This document shows positions 51,116-63,275 of a stretch of 64,000 nt of DNA, piece after piece; within the stretch, counting starts at the first letter, position 1, and the number at the start of each line of letters is the position of its first letter. The position numbers were made by a program, and so were the translations under genes. Origin of the DNA: Glossina fuscipes (taxonomy: Eukaryota > Arthropoda > Insecta > Diptera > Glossinidae); the NCBI RefSeq assembly GCF_014805625.2, contig NW_023998422.1:8297049-8361048 (forward strand), in the 5' to 3' direction. Below the pieces are notes generated by a model that was not told the DNA's origin, did not search any database, and saw only the letters and a list, made by a program, of their open reading frames with translations.

Positions 51116-52867
51116 ACTAATCATTTGGATCACTATGTGACAAATCAAATGCCTTTGCAGGGCACTTTGATTTCTTTTCGCACCCTTTATTTAAGTTCGG
51201 ACTAAATTTTGAGGGAAGGAATTTTTATTTATTTACCTTCGCTGTTGCTGATTATTTTGTTGTTCGTGAGTTTGTTTGAAAATCGATTGGAGTGTTGCTG
51301 ATCAAGCATTGCTTTATCTCTCTCTTTTAAAATACTTTTTACTGCTCGTTTATCTATTTTTTCTGCACATACTAGGAAACGTTCCCAGTGATTGGTTGTG
51401 ATTTTGTTGCAAATGGAGAATGTCTTTGCTTCCTTTACCCTATAGTCTACACACCGTATTCTCTATTCAGTCTAGTGTATTTCCAACTAACCCTAAGCAA
51501 ACCACTATCCCTATATGCTCTAATCTCTATAGATTGCCCTAAAGCTTTCATAACCTATCTTCTACTCTCTAATCTTATTCAAGCCGTAAGAATCGTGGAG
51601 GCACAAACCTAATCGCCAATAGCACCCGACCTTCGGACGCTATCTAAGTACCAGTGTCATCAGAGCACAGAAAAATGGAAAGGTGCGATATCTTGTACGG
51701 CGTATACCAAAATAGTCAAATCCGCCTGCAATATTGCACTGAATACGTAAGCAACACTGTAAGAGTCAGCGGAAGTAAGAAGAAGATAGCAATTGCTATC
51801 ACAATTTTCTGCTATTGTTAAAAAAATGGTTAGGTTCGCTGCTGCTGGGTATGGTATTACTTTCTGAAAGATTTTTTACTAAAACTGAACGTATTTTTGA
51901 AACAATTATTAATTTTTTAATGCAAATCAATAGCAGATGAATTTCGTGTTGAAACGATAAATGGCTTCTTTTGAGGCTAATCACGTATGCAATCATTTGT
52001 AGATATCAATGTAAGAATGGAAGGATTACTCAGATGTGTAATAAGTCGACGATTGGGAGAGTTGACAAACGGAACGAACAACATCTGGTGCTGAGAGAGA
52101 TTAGACTTGTTCTTGATAGTTACCATATTCCTGTCACTTTTTGATCATACTTTGTATTTTATACTAATGCGTTGATCCAGGTCCCGTTAACAGTTTTAAT
52201 AAAATATTGCAAATAGTGATAGGTTTTTATTGTTTTTTATTTTATTTTAATTTTATTTTAATTTATTAAAAAAGCATTGCTTTGTTATTGTTGATGAATG
52301 AAAGAATAAAAGCGAACCGTTGCATATAAAATCGATGCGAAATATTCGATGGAATAATTTTCTCTGTGCTATGCTAAATGAATGAATTACTAAAGAACTC
52401 TTTTTTTTTTTCTTTTTCTATTTATTATCATTTCTATTTGCAATATTTATGCACATAATTAATGAAATGACATGAAGGTTATGAATACAAATCATTAAAA
52501 CATTTTATTTTTATGTGAGAGAAAATGTATTCAATGAATTTATTTTTTTATTAAAATCGTTTTAATATTTATTATAATATTTGCGTGAAAATTAATTTAT
52601 GAAATTTTTAAAAAAACTTTGTTATAATTTTCATCAACGATGATAGTACACATGGTTGATTTCCTTTTTATTTATAATTGTTGTATAATTACAGTAACTT
52701 AACGAAGAGTAATTAACACGCATTGCTTTTGAAGGCTTAGCATTTATTATTGATCGTATGAGGATATTATTTGATGTTGAGATTAAAAGCAAAGAGTGAA
52801 GAGATATAAATTTCGGCTTCAATAACAAAAGGCAATAAGTCTATCTATTTAGGTGCCGATAACTTCA

Positions 52868-53041
52868 CTATTGATGGCGCCAAACATATCTGCATAACCG
52901 CTCTGTTGCAGTTTTCCAATGCGCTTTTATGCCTAAATGCTCATCTTCTAGTTCTCTTCGCATATTGCGTATACGTCCGGTAGGCTCGGATACAATTTTA
53001 AGAATAGTGCAGTTAGCATTAAATGTTGTGTTTAGTTCGTT
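52868..53041 (-). other. Unidentified 57-codon open segment
   Basis: Open between in-frame TAG codons with a protein-like charged composition (for example EPTGRIRNMRRELEDEHLGI, KAHWKTATERLCRYVWRHQ). There is no Met near the start and no clear acceptor, so it would be an internal or terminal exon or a piece of a mobile element. I do not recognise it. Confidence 0.3.
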
Positions 53042-54071
53042 CTATATAAAGCTGGGGGGTACACTACACGGACGGAATAGTCTATCCCTGAGACTATCCT
53101 TATATCAGGGCCTTTAACCAATCGTATCAATTGTACTTTTTATATCGACATGCGCATATAGTCTTGCTGGGATCCCTCCTTCCTTTCTTCAACATTTCTT
53201 CAATGTAATGTGCCCGATACCGGAATAGAATGACTAAATAAATATAGAAATGGAAAGCTTTACACGTTGACAATTGAACGTCGATGGTATGTCCTGGAAT
53301 CAGTTTACGGCGATAATGCCGTTTAATGGTCTTTTTCTTGTGGCAAGTCAGGGGAAAAGAAGAAAGACTACCGTGAGACGTCTGTACGTGCCGACGATCA
53401 GCGTCAGATGTTTCCCCACCTTAATATCTAATCCTTCATTCTCTCTTAAAGCTCCTTTAGGCCATAAGTCGTCTGCAGGCGAACCAGGCGTTGCCTATCA
53501 GACTTAGAGGATTGACGTTACCAATCAATGATATTTCATATGAAGTGCTTCCTACTTTAAAATCTAACCTCTCTGTTTTTAACACTAGCCCCCAGGGTTG
53601 TATTTTAATATTAATAAAATTTTAGCCTAGAGAGCAAAGCATATAGATTCGCCTTTTTAAATTTAAAATGTGGAATCAAATTGGCTTCCAAAACTCCAAG
53701 TGCACTCTCTTGAATATAATATGGCAAACATTTGTCAACAATGATGGGATGGGCTCGGAGGCTAATGGCTACTTTAAGAAGCTCAATGAATCTCCTTAAA
53801 ATAGAATAACAATGACGAGGAAAAGTGTGCTGAACTAGAAGGAGATGACGATGAGACGTAAAGATATTATTCTCAAGTCTTTCATGATCGGGTGCTATTA
53901 GGACTCTTCTTAATGTGTAAAGACTATGAGGTAACCTTAAATAGAATAAGAAAGAAAAGATCGTATAACATATTCCTGCAAGACTTTTTGTAGTATTCGG
54001 CGTTTGTAAAGATGTGAAATGCATAGTATTCTAGGGCAAGCGAACTCAGTGGGTTGGAACCCACTTATGAT

Positions 54072-54596
54072 ATATTAAGTTTGTGCGAATGTATGCAACA
54101 CCCGGAAGGAGTTAAGAAAGACGCATCTGTTATATCAAATCCATCATAAAACATTATTTTATTTTATATTTCCTGAGAATTCTTATTGAAAATTAGACCT
54201 TCTATACCATTCAGTTTTCGTCGGAATCGGACCGAATTTTATATGTCGAAATACTACAATGCAGCGGCTTTTGTCGAGAAATTTAAAAAATTGCAATTTG
54301 TTTACTTATTTTGAAAAGTTGTTATATGGAGAGTGGACGAAACAGTAGACCGATCCGAACAATTTTCAATAGCGTTCGTATAAGCAATTTTATAAAAATA
54401 TTCCAAAATTGCGGCCTATGTGTTGAAAAACCACATTACATGGACAGACATTAGGCGGGCGAAGAGGTCTCATCATTTTCTCAATCGATCGGTGTAATGA
54501 AAAATGGATCCATCTCAAGTCGTCCTGAGTCTTGCATACATCTCCACAAACTTAATATACCCTGTATCATCAGTGATGTAGGGTATAAACCCTTTT
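54072..54596. repeat. Inverted pair of family A pieces
   Basis: A minus-strand end (about 54072-54150: TTTGTGCGAATGTATGCAAC, ACCCGGAAGGAG) faces a plus-strand copy (about 54325-54596: GACCGATCCGAACAATTTTC, CAATCGATCGGTGTAATGAA, ATCAGTGATGTAGGGTATAA). The shared end of about 70 nt could pair to form a hairpin. Confidence 0.65.
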
Positions 54597-55699
54597 CGTT
54601 TCTTTCGCCCTTTATTTAAGTCTAGTTTACAAAATTTGTTATTATCTGAGTTGAAAAAATGTTGAATTAAGCGTTAATACAACCCCCCAGCACGTTAACC
54701 AACCCGTGAATACATTTTGTAAGAGGAACTGCAACGATTAGACGGCTACGGAATCCTGTCTGCTTGACTTAATTTAACGTGAAAAGGAATTTTTTTTTTT
54801 TTCATGAAAAAAATTATTTAATACCTTTTCTTAGAAGCAGTTCGTTCGTTCTATCAAATATAGTCATGCTGGAAAATTTCTCATTCAATAATATATAAAT
54901 TGCATGTATTCACCTACGTAAACATAACATATAATCGTGAGTAAAAACACGTATGTGTTATGTCTGCGATTTGTAAAAAACTTTTAACAAATACGTCACA
55001 CATCCACTAGTAGAAAATGTTAAAAAGAAAAAAAAAATTAATAAAACAATTTTTTTTTTTTTTTAAATATTATTGCAACTAAAAATTTCCATAAACAAAA
55101 CAAATAAAATAAGAGCAAAATAAAAAAGGAGAAAAAAAAAACAACGACTCCAAGGTTAAAATGTATTAAAAAAAATAATAATAATAATAAAAATAAAAAT
55201 AAAATATGTAAGATATATGCGCTTATTATTTACATGCTGCAGCAGTTAGAGAAGCAAGGCTACGACAGCCCTTTACACACTCGCCACAAATACTGTCTAT
55301 ATAACTCTGTATTGTGTTATATGAATTAGATCAAGCGTTAAAAAACAAAGAAAAGCAAAGAAAAAAAAATTAATGATTCATAAAGTTTTTGCAAAATTTT
55401 ATTAACAAATTTCAAGTTCAATTTCAATAACAATAAATCTTAAGAGCTATGTAGGGCAACAAAAAAGTAGTCGAGTTGAAACGAATCTTTCATTTCCATA
55501 ACCTACCATGACGGTTCCATAGGTATTTTACATATTTATTCTACAAGATCTACAAGATTAATGGAGTCTTGCAGCTACATCTGCTGTAGAGATTTCGGCT
55601 CGTTAGCAAAGGTTAACCTATGTAGGCATTCAGATGAAATAATTTAAGTATGAATATTGGGATAAAGCTATTTTCATAGTAGGTTGATAGGAAAGAAAT

Positions 55700-55710
55700 C
55701 TTTCTCTCGT

Positions 55711-55741
<31 letters not shown>

Positions 55742-55875
55742 ATCTCTATCTCTCTATCGATCTAACCGTCTCAGTCTGTCGTTCCCTGTTTCTGTTCGCT
55801 TGGCGAATCCAATATGTGATTTACTTTATTTTCTCATTCAATTGAAGAGAGAGAGAGAGAGAGAGTGATAGAGAA
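55700..55875. repeat. (CT)n and (GA)n tracts in inverted orientation
   Basis: A CT-rich block at about 55700-55760 is followed by a GA block at about 55846-55875. Both strands thus carry GAGAG, and the two blocks are complementary. Confidence 0.85.
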
Positions 55876-56831
55876 GGAAAGAGAGAAAAATGGTTGATCC
55901 ATTACTGAAATAATTTCATCCCAAGATCATCAAGGAAATCCAATCCAAGGAAACCTTTGAGGCCTTAAGTGAACTTAAGCCAAGTTTTTATACAAATCCC
56001 AAGGTTTTTAGGTCTTGAAAAAAGCTTCTAAATCTCCAAGAGATATATAAAGGCTGCCCAACCATATTCGGTAATCATTACTTTCAAAATTTATAAAGAA
56101 ATTACTTCAAAAACAAGACTATAAAGAGGATCACGCAGTAACAAAGGGCCCAATGGTTGGTCTAAGAGCCAAGTGAATTTTCAAATAAACATAAACTCTT
56201 CGTTTTACTATTAATGTCACTGTTCCGTCGATTCTAATAAGAATTGAACTTTGGAGACATATTTACAATACATATACGATAGCGATTGAATCCACCTAAA
56301 GATTTTTCTGACGACATAATGCCGACTTTTCGTAATTTGAACCACTAATACTATAACACATATTATCACTAAATTGTTATTAACGACATGTTTCACTAGC
56401 CAACGCTGTCATCTGTTCGCCTATACAGTATTGAGAAACTGTACGAAGCGCTATTTGCAAGAAATACATCCAATGGTAGGAATAGATTTGGCTGTAGCTA
56501 GTTATTGATTATTCTAAGGCACAGCCAATATATACATCAGCATACAACTCCTTATGTCATTTGCATTTGCAAGTTAGAAACGAAATTTACGCAACAAGTA
56601 ATTTCGACTTGAATTTTCTCGGATTATGAGGAGTGTGGCATTATATGTCGTCCACGTATGTGTCTTGCAATTTCGACACAAAATGTCGACGGCCAGTACT
56701 CCGAATCGTGTGATTACATCTCCAATCTAAAACATATACCAAACAGTGGCACGCTAGAAATCGGTTCGTTTTTCAACAATCCTTCGCAGATCCTTTGAAC
56801 CCGCAATTGTGACAGTTTTATCCGTTAATCA

Positions 56832-56901
56832 AACCATCCAAGGCCATCCATCCAAGGACATCCATCCAAGGCCATCCATCCATCCATCCATTTGACCTTG
56901 A
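56832..56901 (+). repeat. CCATCC minisatellite
   Basis: Units of the form CCATCCAAGGCCATCCATCC repeat about three times and then collapse to (CCAT)n. Confidence 0.85.
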
Positions 56902-58342
56902 AGACATAGGAAATATTTGAGACCAAGGTCTTGTGATTGACATTTTGATTTTAAACGGCAGACAAGCACAGACACTCGACTAAGTGAATTCAGACTTTCT
57001 CAAGCTGCATATAATTTGTTGGTGGAGTGAAGGGATACGCACAAAGTTAGCTCGGTTCAAATGTATAATAAATTTTGATCTGTGGATGGATTACTTCGCT
57101 TTTAATTTAATCTGATGCCAGTGTTGCCAATCATGTTTTTCAACTTTAGCGAAATTTTTAGATGATGGCTTACAACGAAATAAGTAAGAGATAATCCGTA
57201 GATGTAGAAAAATTGCTTCCGAACCTAGGAGCAAGAAAAGCAAAATATTAGGCGATATGGCTTTCAAAGGACAGGTTAAAAGTCCTTTTAACAGCTCTGC
57301 ACAAAGTTTCCTCAAACTTACGCGTAAGACTGCAAAAGGAAAGATGATGCGGCCTTCTTATGTGATCTTAACGCAACGTAATATAACTTTGAAATCGTAA
57401 TCGTTGTTGCATTACGCAGACACTCAGGCAGATTGGAGCAAAAAATCGTTTAATGGATCTACGGATCGGTGCAAACTTCTCTCAAGACTAACTGGAATTT
57501 GGAAATAACTTAACCTGATTAGGGCGGAAAGATTTAAGTTTCGGGTAAGATTCGAAATAAAACTTTCAAATCGTAATCAGCATTTAACCAGATAGACTAA
57601 CGGAAATTGTTAATTCCACTTTTGAATGAAGGGTGTGTCTACGATATTTTGATAATTTATTTTGATCAAAGAAGCGAATTCCATGACTAAAAAAGTACGA
57701 TGGACACTAATAACCAAGATTATCGGTTTTTCTTTTTCTTCTACCGTTAAGTCTGATGATCTAATATTTGCCTGCGGAGCTTTAATTCTGTGATGTCGGT
57801 CGGAATGTTGTCACACGATACCCCTTACTTCTCTAGATCATGCATCCAGACAGTTGGTGCAATATAACATAGGTATCTTCTGACCCAAGCGATTTTTTTT
57901 GGGTTCAGTGACCGGCCTCATTGCTATCTTACACATAAGTCTCTGCCGCGAATTTGAGAATAGCGACAGATGGGGCAGAAGAATATTCGCGAAGAATCGA
58001 CGGTGCCGACGGCCATCCGACGTCTCTTGTATCAAAATGCCTCTCGGTAAACCACTGCCGTAGATTTTCTAACCACCGACGGACAGTATCGACGCAATGT
58101 AAAGCTGATACGATTTTCAGTACACAATCTTTCTTGATAACACGACTATCAAGAAAAGAAGATCCTTTTCAAGAGATCCCCTTTTGTGATTACTCTATCG
58201 GAATCTCTTCGTCAGGCCTTATTGCAAAATAGAAAGATATATGAACAGGTTTTTATGACCTTTCTTTAAAAAGCCTTTCGTAAACTGCTCAATAGGCTTA
58301 AGGTGGTTCAAATAATTCCCGTTTACTACACTGATCAAGAAT

Positions 58343-58381
58343 GCATATATATGTACATGTATATATATATATACATGTACA

Positions 58382-58413
<32 letters not shown>
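58343..58413 (+). repeat. Palindromic (AT)n / TACATGTA tract
   Basis: Alternating AT blocks are interrupted by TACATGTAC words in both arms, so the tract is close to a perfect palindrome. Confidence 0.85.
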
Positions 58414-58415
<2 letters not shown>

Positions 58416-58784
58416 GGTTTTAGGGGTTTCCCAAGCGAATTATTAGACACGAAAAGCCTTTCTGTGTGTTTGTGTGTGTTTGTCTGGCTCTGCGTGTAAG
58501 CTACAAAAAGAAAAAAAAAAGTGGCTATAAGGGTAAGTTAAACATACGTTTTGAGTATGCGTGCATTGTATTAAAACCCATTTATTCATGAAAAAGCAAA
58601 AATGTGTGTACAACTGCTGGTGTGTGTAGTAGTACGTAAACACTATAGCTACTGTTGGCTTTTTTTTTTTTTGTTTTGTTTTTTTTTTTCTTTTTTATGT
58701 ACGTACTACCGGTACAAATCAAAGCGAACTGATTGTGCGAAGTATCTCGCAAAGCTTCGCTTTTGGCTGTGAACCGCTCAAAAA

Positions 58785-58817
58785 TATATAAAAAGCGTTG
58801 GATTGAACAAATCTGCA
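58785..58817 (+). promoter_or_regulatory. Core promoter of second OS-D gene
   Basis: TATATAAA (58785-58792) lies 32 nt from AGTTAGTCG (from 58817), the same spacing and initiator word as for the first OS-D gene. Transcription from here gives a first exon of about 113 nt ending at donor GTAAGT (58930). Confidence 0.7.
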
Positions 58818-59303
58818 GTTAGTCGTCTACCTGAAGCTTTAAATTGAACACAAAAAAAAAAAAAATAAATAAAAAAAGAAGACAACAAAAAACTGTTTTG
58901 TTCAAGTATTATTATTACAACAAAGTAGTGTAAGTGTATTTTGGCTATCATTTCCAAGCGGACTTGTAACGTGGTATAAGTCAAAGTGGCACAGCGCGAT
59001 ACGATAATAATCCGAACACGAATGTCACATAACGCATTTTACGGTTTTTTGTTTTTCTTTTCTTCTTCTCTTTCTGTCTTCATTTTTTCATTTCTTGTAC
59101 TGCGTATGTATGTATGTACTTTAATATTGCAAATATTGCAAGTTTCGTTTCCTTTCGTTTCGTTTTTTTTGGGCCAAAAAGATAAAAAGGAGAAAAAAAA
59201 CACTTAACACTACTTGACGCGTTCTATTAAATAATGATAATGTGTGAAGTAAATATTTCGTAATCGCTTTTAATTTCTTTTCAAATTTGCAGCTGCCGTC
59301 AGT

Positions 59304-59684
59304 ATGAAATATCTAACAATTGTTGCGATTATTGCCACTCTAAGCGTAGCGGTGGTTATGGGCGCCGAAGAGAAATACACAACGAAATATGATGATGTCG
59401 ATGTTGATGAGGTCTTAAAATCGGAACGATTATTCAAAAATTATTACAATTGCTTAATCGATGAGGGTAAGTGTACACCCGATGCTCGTGAATTGAAGAA
59501 AAGCTTACCGGATGCCTTGCAAACTGAGTGCAGCAAATGCAGCGAGAAACAGAAAAAGACAAGTGAAAAAGTCATTAAACATTTAATGGATCATAAGCCC
59601 GAAGAATGGAAGGTATTGCAAGCTAAATATGATCCTGACGGTATCTACTACAGCAAATATAAGGCCCGTGACCTTAAAAACTAA
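59304..59684 (+). CDS. Chemosensory protein (OS-D/pherokine family), copy 2
   Basis: 126 residues with signal peptide about 1-21 (KYLTIVAIIATLSVAVVMGA), mature EEKYTTKYDDVDVDEVLKSE, and cysteines at 50, 57, 76 and 79 in the OS-D spacing CX6CX18CX2C. It ends KYKARDLKN, shorter and different from the first copy. A 5' UTR intron is likely: donor 58930 (GTAAGT) and acceptor TTTGCAG at 59291-59292, 11 nt before the ATG. Copy 1 shows no such intron signal. Same strand and same core promoter geometry indicate a tandem duplication. Ligand and tissue cannot be told from sequence. Confidence 0.93.
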   Translation: MKYLTIVAIIATLSVAVVMGAEEKYTTKYDDVDVDEVLKSERLFKNYYNCLIDEGKCTPDARELKKSLPDALQTECSKCSEKQKKTSEKVIKHLMDHKPEEWKVLQAKYDPDGIYYSKYKARDLKN

Positions 59685-60607
59685 AATTCCTTCGACGCGT
59701 ATCCTTCGCACCTTCAGATGCTAATACTCACTCACTATGCGAAAAAAAAGGGGATCACGAAGAAGATCGAATTCATTTCTTGTTGTGTTGTGTTTAATAG
59801 TAGTTATGTTGTAATTGATTTTCTTTAGTAATTAAAATTTTTTTGTATATATATATATGTATATAATACATATATTTTTGTATGTGTATGAATTGAATTA
59901 GTAGATAGTTCAAAATTTAGTTTAAAAACACAAACAAATAAAAAAACAAAAAAAAAACAAAAATGATATGTAATTAATGCAGATGGAATGATAAATAAAT
60001 CACTGACTATTGAATTGAATTACAAATCAATGATAAAATTTTTTTATTTTTTATTTTTCATTTTTTTTTTTTTTTTTTTTTTTTTTTGGCCACAAAAGGG
60101 TTTTTTGCAAATATATTAATGTAAATGAACAAAGCGACCTTGTTTTGCTGGTTTAACTTGAATTTTTTTTTGTTGTTTTGTTTTGTTTTTTGTTTTTTTT
60201 TCTTCTTAATAATCAATCAATGAATATGAGTGCCCACCAGTTTAAAAGAAAAAGAAAAAAAAAAAAAAACTACCAGTTTTACTGTAACATCAACCAGTTA
60301 GTTAGCCGTTGACGATAATTGTCCTTGAAATTGGAAACTAGACAAACTATTTTATGTTTCTTTTATTATATTAATCGCTTGACATTTCATTTTGACTAAT
60401 TAGGTGATGAGAAATGATAAACATAACTTGTCGCATAGCAATTGCGATATAATACAGTTATTACTTAAAAGAAATGTGGAAAATGTGGAAATCTCTGTGG
60501 AATTGATGACCAAAATTATCTAACTCGAAGCCATTGAACTCTTTTTTTTATTCCCCCTTAGACGGCGACGAGATGTATAAACAAAAATATCACAAAAAAC
60601 AAGTGAA

Positions 60608-61172
60608 AACACTATAATGGGGCATGGCGCGCCGTTTAATACCCTACAGCACTTTGCTTAAAACATTTATTTATATAAGCGCTTTTCAAAATAAGGCCTT
60701 GTATTGGAAGTGATCGAAAAAGTACTCCGATCCACCAAATTTTCAATGGCTTGCTCCAAAACACGATGTGTACCAAATTTTGTCAAAATATCTTTTGCGA
60801 TTTTTGCACCCTCACAAGAAAACAAGGCGGACAGATGGACAAATAAGCTTAAATCGATAGGCTAAATAAAATGTGGGTCTATCTCATTACAGCCCTTTAA
60901 TTATATACTGACTTTTCACAATAGGGCCTTTTAGTGAAAGTAATGGGGAAAGTGGTCCAAGGGAAACCATTTCAATATGTTATGAAAATATCGGAAAAAT
61001 TGCAAACCCAAGCGAACAAGATGTACAAACGGACAGACAAGCTTAAATGGATTCAGAAAATTATTATGATAGATATAATAAAAGATGGGCCTCTCTCTCT
61101 CTCTCTTCTGGTTGTTGCATACACCCCTATAAACTTAATATTTTCTTGTACCACAATTGGTCTAAGATATGA
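60608..61172 (+). repeat. Two family A copies in direct tandem
   Basis: Copy one (60608-60896) starts AACACTATAATGGGGCATGG and reaches GTGGGTCTATCTCATTACAG. Copy two (60897-61172) restarts inside the element at ATATACTGACTTTTCACAAT and continues to CTTGTACCACAATTGGTCTA. The second may have been captured by insertion or unequal exchange. Confidence 0.7.
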
Positions 61173-61669
61173 AAAAAAAAACAAAATAAAAAACGATACA
61201 ACTGTGCCGTTACTGGGCCTTTTGAGTTAAGCTAACCATAGCTAATAATAAATAATAAACCCCAAGCCCGATTAAAGCTCATAGAGCAAGAAATCCCAAC
61301 ATTTAGCATTTTGCAAGTTTTCCTTAAGAGGGCGAGTCGCCTCATCGTTAGTATTTAACGCAATACAAATATTTTCAATTACGGCATAAAGAATGTGTTA
61401 TTAAAATATTAAAAGTGAACATGGAGAAACTCAAAATCGTCTCTCATGTTGAGTTCACATACTCTCTGTTCGACTAGGAGGTGCTGGACGTAAGTTAAAT
61501 TTAAGCTATGAACAATTAATGCAAGTAAAATAAGTGGATAGTAGTAAGTTAGGACCAAGCGAACAGTGACGGCATTGGATCATCTCAGCTTAGATTCGGC
61601 AAGTTTGGGAAACGTCAACAATTGACAAACAAAATTAGTTTAACGTGAAAAAGTGAGTTAAGTAAGTTT

Positions 61670-62212
61670 CCCATGGACTGAACGACAAACGCAATCAGCG
61701 CAGTGGTAAGGCAAGAATGAATTACCAAACCATACTCCAAAGCGTAATATTCATGAGAAGAAGCTGATAGTTCGGTGGTTTAGCGGAGAGGTGGTTCTAC
61801 TATTACTATTTCATGAAACCAGGCTCATCGACTTGAAACTTGTTAAACTTGAAAAAAAAACAGCACAGATATGTCAAGAGATCGACTCCTTTCTTGTTGC
61901 AAGGCAATGCCGCACGACACATTGCGCAAATGACAGTGGTAAAGCTGCAGAAATTGAAGTTGGTACTTCCTTATCCTCCCCCTCCACACTCACCAGATCT
62001 AGCTGCCACTAACTGTCACTTATTTCGCAATTTAGACAACTTCTTGGTAAGAAACAATTTCAATTCGGATAATGCAGTAAAACTGGTCCTCCAGGAATTC
62101 ATAGACTCCCGTCCGCCAGGGTTCTACATCACCGGCCTGAACAACCGGCAAATGTGCGTAGATACTATGGGCGCATACTCTGATGAACAAAATAATTTCT
62201 TATATTTATAAG
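61670..62212 (+). pseudogene. Mariner transposase relic, catalytic residues lost
   Basis: Shifted frames encode KRNIHEKKLIVRWFSGEVV (mariner KKVLLCVWWDxKGVV block), FLLQGNAARHIAQ (LHDNARPH block) and PYPPPPHSPDLAATNCHLFR (PYSPDLAPTDYHLF block). Then come NFNSDNAVKLVLQEFIDSRP and FYITGLNN, the normal C-terminus. The second catalytic Asp is Gly and the third is Asn, and several frameshifts occur, so the copy cannot be active. Confidence 0.85.
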
Positions 62213-62754
62213 TTATCAGCAAACTTTGCCTTTTTGCTACAAATTTCATCCTTGACGATCTAATCTTAGTGAACCTACGCAATTAATGTGAATTGTTCGT
62301 GCCGAAGATAATATTAAATGCATTTTCCTCACAAACGAAGAACGATAACTGAAAACATTACACATATGACGAAACTGGTTGCCCCCTGCATTGATGATTG
62401 GTGTAAATGATGAGAGGAACAAACTTTAGGGAAAAATCAAAGTGAAAGAAAGTTCGACAACGAAGTGAGTATTATAAGTGATATGAGTATTGGCGGAAAT
62501 TGCAATTATAAATAATATTATGGGAAGACTCTGAAGTCCGGCGAAGTCACTCACGGCTCAAGAAGAGATCCTTTTCGAAACTCATTTTAGAATACGTTTT
62601 GTTATTTGACTTGGCTTTTATTATCGACGGCGCTTTTTTCCCGGCGGATGTTACTGACTTGTTATGCATTCTTCTATTTACTTAGTTATTATTATTTGCT
62701 TACGGCTTATTATTATACCTATCAATGAAGGATGAGCGGTCTATTAATTTTGTC

Positions 62755-62799
62755 AAAACGTTTGCAACGTCCAGAAGGAAGCATCAGAGACCCCGCAAA

Positions 62800-62839
<40 letters not shown>

Positions 62840-63010
62840 TTAATCAGCATCAAATTCTAAATTGATTTAAGCATGTGCATCTGTCCGTGTGGCCGTCTGT
62901 CTGCAACATTCTCCTGGCCGCCAAAATGAAGCTATCGACTTCAAATTCGGAAGAACCATTGAAAGTTCTTGTACGCGGGTTGGCACTGAAAATGGATCAG
63001 ACCGATCAAG
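62755..63010 (+). repeat. Family B copy with expanded (TA)n
   Basis: CCAGAAGGAAGCATCAGAGA, CCCCGCAAAG, a (TA)n run at 62801-62837, TTCTTAATCAGCATCAAATT, CTGTCCGTGTGGCCGTCTGT, TTCTCCTGGCCGCC, TATCGACTTCAAATTCGG and CGCGGGTTGGCACTGAAAAT. This is the most complete copy in the window. Confidence 0.75.
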
Positions 63011-63189
63011 GGACACGCCTACGGTAAAGTGAGAACTTTTCTGGCTTTAAGAAGGAATAAACAAGCGTTTTATTGGTCATTCCCCATGAACTATAAAAAT
63101 TTGAACGTATATTCCATAGACGTTGCTGTTGGGCCTGCACAAAAATGGTAAAAAATTGAAAACACTTACCCAAAACTTAAGTTTTCTTT

Positions 63190-63275
63190 CAATGCCTTTG
63201 CAGCGTGCAGAAACAAGCTTCAAAACCCCATATTCTTGATTTGATTGCCTATCCATCTATCTGTCTGCGCAACGA
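63190..63275 (+). repeat. Family B fragment
   Basis: A short, decayed piece: GCAGAAACAAGCTTCAAAAC, CCCATATTCTTGATTTGATT and CCATCTATCTGTCTG, in family order, 180 bp after the previous copy. Confidence 0.5.

Larger units (their letters stand above)
49650..58784. other. Intergenic region between the two OS-D genes
   Basis: Nine kilobases with no gene I can name. Contents include a family B copy (50.2 kb), a SINE (50.95 kb), an unidentified 57-codon frame (52.9 kb), an inverted pair of family A pieces (54.1-54.6 kb), pyrimidine/purine repeats (55.7-55.9 kb), a CCATCC minisatellite (56.85 kb) and a long AT alternation (58.35 kb). The first gene's AATAAA lies near 49762. Confidence 0.65.

Noticed and set aside
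51388..51612. Pyrimidine-rich 74-codon frame upstream of 51.6 kb
   Set aside because: No motif, no splice context, and the composition reflects C/T-rich DNA more than coding sequence.
53611..54024. 137-codon minus-strand frame
   Set aside because: Length is plausible but composition is random-like, with no domain or signal and no start context.
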